Below, piece by piece: positions 61,859 to 64,000 of a stretch of 64,000 nucleotides of DNA (position 1 is its first letter; every line of letters begins with the position of its first letter). This DNA comes from Rhizobium sp. NXC14 (GTDB lineage: Bacteria; Pseudomonadota; Alphaproteobacteria; Rhizobiales; Rhizobiaceae): the NCBI RefSeq assembly GCF_002117485.1, contig NZ_CP021032.1:62001-126000 (forward strand), in the 5' to 3' direction. The translations under genes and the position numbers were made by a program. The notes under the pieces were generated by a model. That model had not been told where the DNA came from. It did not search any database and saw only the letters and a list, made by a program, of their open reading frames with translations.

Positions 61859-62866
61859 ATGACCAATCCTGCCCCAAGCAATGTCCTGCCCGGTCTCCGG
61901 TTCCGGCAGCGTTTTCCGCTGTTGGCCCTCATTCTCGAGCGCTTCGTGCTCAGCATTGTCCTGCTCTTTGCTGTGTCTGTCCTGATCTTCGGCGGGCTGG
62001 AAGCCCTTCCCGGCGATTTTGCCACCACCTATCTTGGCCAGTCGGCGACGCCGCAGGCGGTCGCCAATATCCGTCGGGACCTTGGGCTCGATCGCCCGGT
62101 GACGACGCGCTATGTTGAATGGCTCGGCAGTGCCGTTCAGGGTGACTTCGGCACCTCCTGGGCCAGCAAGAACTCGGTGAGCGAGCAGATTGGCAAGCGA
62201 CTCGGCAATTCGCTCTTCCTGGCGGGTTTCGCGGCTGTCATTTCAGTGCCGCTCGCCGTCGGCCTCGGCATGCTGTCGGTGCATTTTCGCAATCGAATGC
62301 CCGACAAGATCATCAACGTTATCTCGCTCGCGGCGATCTCGCTGCCGGAATTCTTCATCGGCTACCTGCTGATCCTGTTTTTCGCTGTGAAGTTCGGCAT
62401 GGCGACCTTCCCGGCGACGGTCTATGACAGCATGGGCTTGGTCGAGCGCTTGAAGGCGATCGCCCTGCCGACGGCGACCCTGGTTCTCGTCGTGCTCGCG
62501 CACATGATGCGCATGACGCGGGCAGCGATCCTCTCCGTCATGTCCTCGGCCTATATGGAGACCGCCGAACTGAAGGGTCTGAGCGCCTTCCGCGCCATCG
62601 TCAAACACGCCGCCCCGAATGCGCTGGCGCCGATCATCAACGTCGTCGCGTTGAACCTTGCCTATCTCGTGGTCGGCGTCGTCGTCGTCGAGGTGGTCTT
62701 CGTCTATCCCGGTATGGGGCAATATATGGTCGATGCGGTCACCGTACGCGACATGCCAGTCGTGCAGGCCTGTGGCCTGATCTTCGCGGCCGTCTACATC
62801 TTCCTCAACATGACGGCCGATATTCTGGCGATCATCGCCAATCCCAGGCTGAGGCATCCGAGATGA
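61859..62866 (+). CDS. ABC permease (DppB type)
   Basis: A 335-residue permease with six helices; the N-terminal LSIVLLFAVSVLIFGGLEALPGDFA and the QSATPQAVANIRRDLGLDRPV block are typical of DppB. EAA-like loop: METAELKGLSAFRAIVKHAAPNALAP. Its stop overlaps the ATG of the next permease (ATGA). Confidence 0.93.
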   Translation: MTNPAPSNVLPGLRFRQRFPLLALILERFVLSIVLLFAVSVLIFGGLEALPGDFATTYLGQSATPQAVANIRRDLGLDRPVTTRYVEWLGSAVQGDFGTSWASKNSVSEQIGKRLGNSLFLAGFAAVISVPLAVGLGMLSVHFRNRMPDKIINVISLAAISLPEFFIGYLLILFFAVKFGMATFPATVYDSMGLVERLKAIALPTATLVLVVLAHMMRMTRAAILSVMSSAYMETAELKGLSAFRAIVKHAAPNALAPIINVVALNLAYLVVGVVVVEVVFVYPGMGQYMVDAVTVRDMPVVQACGLIFAAVYIFLNMTADILAIIANPRLRHPR

Positions 62867-63690
62867 GAGCAAGAGACATCCCCATCACCGCCTGGATCGG
62901 CATGGCCGGCATCGCCCTCGCCTTCATCTTTGCGCTCTTTGCGCCCTGGATTGCTCCCTATGGCGAAACGCAGGTCGTCGGCGACGTCTGGCAACTGCCT
63001 GACGATAAGTATCTCTTCGGCCTCGACAACCTCGGTCGCGACATCCTCTCGCGGCTGATCTATGGCGCGCGCACGACGCTGCTGGTCGCCTCCGCCGCCA
63101 CGATCATCTCCTTCTCGCTCGGCGTCATCCTGAGTTTTACGGCAGCGGTGTCGCGCGGGCTGATCGACACGGTCTTTTCGCGCTTCAACGACCTGATGAT
63201 GTCGATCCCGACACTGATCTTCGCGCTCGTGGTGTTGGCGGTCCTGCCGCAGAACATAGTCGTCCTGATCCTCGTCATGGCCGTCCTGGATTCCACCCGC
63301 GTCTATCGTCTCGGCCGCGCCGTGGCGCTCGATGTGGCGGTGATGGAATTCGTCGAGGCGGCGAAGCTGCGTGGCGAAGGCAAGCTCTGGATCATCTTCC
63401 GCGAGATCCTGCCGAACACGCTGTCGCCGCTTTTGGCCGAGTTCGGGCTGCGCTTCGCCTTCTCGATCCTGTTCCTCTCGACGCTTTCCTTCCTCGGCCT
63501 CGGCATTCAGCCGCCCGCCGCCGATTGGGGTGGCATGGTCAAGGACAACAAGGATGGCATCATCTTCGGCATATCGGCCGCCCTCGTGCCGGGTACGGCG
63601 ATCGCCGTGCTCGCCATCTGCGTCAATCTGGTCGTCGACTGGCTCCTGAAACGCACATCCAGCCTCAAGGGAGGGCGCGGCGATGCCTGA
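62863..63690 (+). CDS. ABC permease (DppC type)
   Basis: A 275-residue permease; the FGLDNLGRDILSRLIYGARTTL block and the EAA loop (FVEAAKLRGEGKLWIIFREILPNTLSPLL) are diagnostic of DppC-type proteins. Overlaps the genes on both sides, so translation is coupled. Confidence 0.93.
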   Translation: MRARDIPITAWIGMAGIALAFIFALFAPWIAPYGETQVVGDVWQLPDDKYLFGLDNLGRDILSRLIYGARTTLLVASAATIISFSLGVILSFTAAVSRGLIDTVFSRFNDLMMSIPTLIFALVVLAVLPQNIVVLILVMAVLDSTRVYRLGRAVALDVAVMEFVEAAKLRGEGKLWIIFREILPNTLSPLLAEFGLRFAFSILFLSTLSFLGLGIQPPAADWGGMVKDNKDGIIFGISAALVPGTAIAVLAICVNLVVDWLLKRTSSLKGGRGDA

Positions 63691-64000
63691 GCTTCTTTCC
63701 GTCCGCAATCTGAAGATCGAGGCAACCAGTTATCCGCCCGGCGAACCGCCGAAGCGCGTGACGATCGTTGATGGCGTCTCCTTCGATCTTCAGAAGGGCA
63801 AGGTTCTCGGCCTGATCGGGGAATCGGGTGCCGGCAAGTCGACAATCGGCCTCTCGGCACTGGCCTATGGCCGCGGCGGCGCCGAAATCACCGGAGGCGA
63901 GGTGCGGCTCGGCGGTACCGACATTCTGGCGCTCGGCAAGAACGGCATCCAGAAAATCCGCGGCGCCCGGGTCTGCTACGTTGCCCAATCGGCGGCGGCA
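63683..64000 (+). CDS. ABC transporter ATPase (DppD type), partial
   Basis: The first 106 codons of an ATPase cut off by the window edge. Walker A GESGAGKST is seen at about residue 50 after FDLQKGKVLGLI; Q-loop begins at VCYVAQSAAA. GGAGGG precedes the ATG. It overlaps the DppC-type gene by 8 bases and should be followed by a DppF-type gene or domain. Confidence 0.92.
   Translation, partial: MPELLSVRNLKIEATSYPPGEPPKRVTIVDGVSFDLQKGKVLGLIGESGAGKSTIGLSALAYGRGGAEITGGEVRLGGTDILALGKNGIQKIRGARVCYVAQSAAA

Noticed and set aside
1-64000. CRISPR array, tRNA or rRNA genes
   Set aside because: No regularly spaced repeats of CRISPR type and no tRNA- or rRNA-like sequence were noticed by eye; the insertion-element and leader repeats have only two or three copies.

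Overview
The window reads as part of a large plasmid of a Rhizobium of the etli/leguminosarum/phaseoli group. This is inferred from gene content: a repABC-plasmid style TraA remnant, a hybrid FixL with a C-terminal receiver, an adjacent FxkR-type regulator, fixNOQP/fixGHIS, and a carnitine dehydrogenase-thioesterase fusion of the type described in Rhizobium. The strain cannot be fixed from sequence alone.

Region 1 (1-12.3 kb) is a mobile, decayed plasmid backbone. It has small plasmid genes (DUF736, WGR, two unknowns), two of them preceded by a shared leader repeat. A TraA protein follows that has lost its relaxase domain but keeps its helicase and two C-terminal BID-like repeats. Next are a roughly 2.5 kb element bounded by composite inverted repeats and carrying an ISNCY-type transposase plus an unknown gene, an IS30-type insertion sequence, a LysE exporter and the wreck of an ABC exporter gene.

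Region 2 (12.3-30.8 kb) is a microaerobic respiration island: hemA, a CBS-BON protein, an orphan ccmE, a Crp/Fnr regulator, ccoSIHG (fixSIHG), fixPQON, fixK, hybrid fixL, pseudoazurin, hemN, a DUF1488-like gene and a FxkR-type regulator. Nearly every transcription start here has a FixK/FNR box (TTGAT-N4-ATCAA or close), usually placed where a class II activator site would put the start codon 20-70 bases downstream of the inferred transcript start. FixL would sense oxygen by haem, FxkR would relay the signal to fixK through a K-box-like repeat, and FixK would switch on a cbb3 oxidase, its copper/assembly proteins, haem synthesis and an electron carrier.

Region 3 (30.8-38.5 kb) is a sugar locus: a LacI regulator, a CUT1-type ABC transporter with a Tat-exported binding protein, a divergent MsmX/UgpC-type ATPase, a FucU/RbsD mutarotase and a PfkB kinase. 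Two identical 14-base palindromes between the divergent units are the likely LacI operators.

Region 4 (38.6-50.6 kb) holds stress/dormancy-like genes (two UspA proteins, one frameshifted, a DksA/TraR-like protein, an FMN-binding PNPOx-like protein, a second DUF1488-like protein), several again behind FixK-like boxes. It also carries a DUF4010 membrane protein, a cysteine hydrolase, a GGDEF-EAL protein, an amino-acid-type binding protein and a zinc aldehyde/alcohol dehydrogenase.

Region 5 (50.7-64 kb) has a drug/metabolite exporter with a divergent LysR regulator, then a GlxA/CdhR-like regulator divergent from an apparent catabolic operon: BKACE enzyme, L-carnitine dehydrogenase-thioesterase, acyl-CoA dehydrogenase, NDP-forming acyl-CoA ligase, CaiD-like hydratase and a peptide/opine-type ABC transporter that runs off the right edge. 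Together these could take gamma-butyrobetaine or crotonobetaine through carnitine to glycine betaine.
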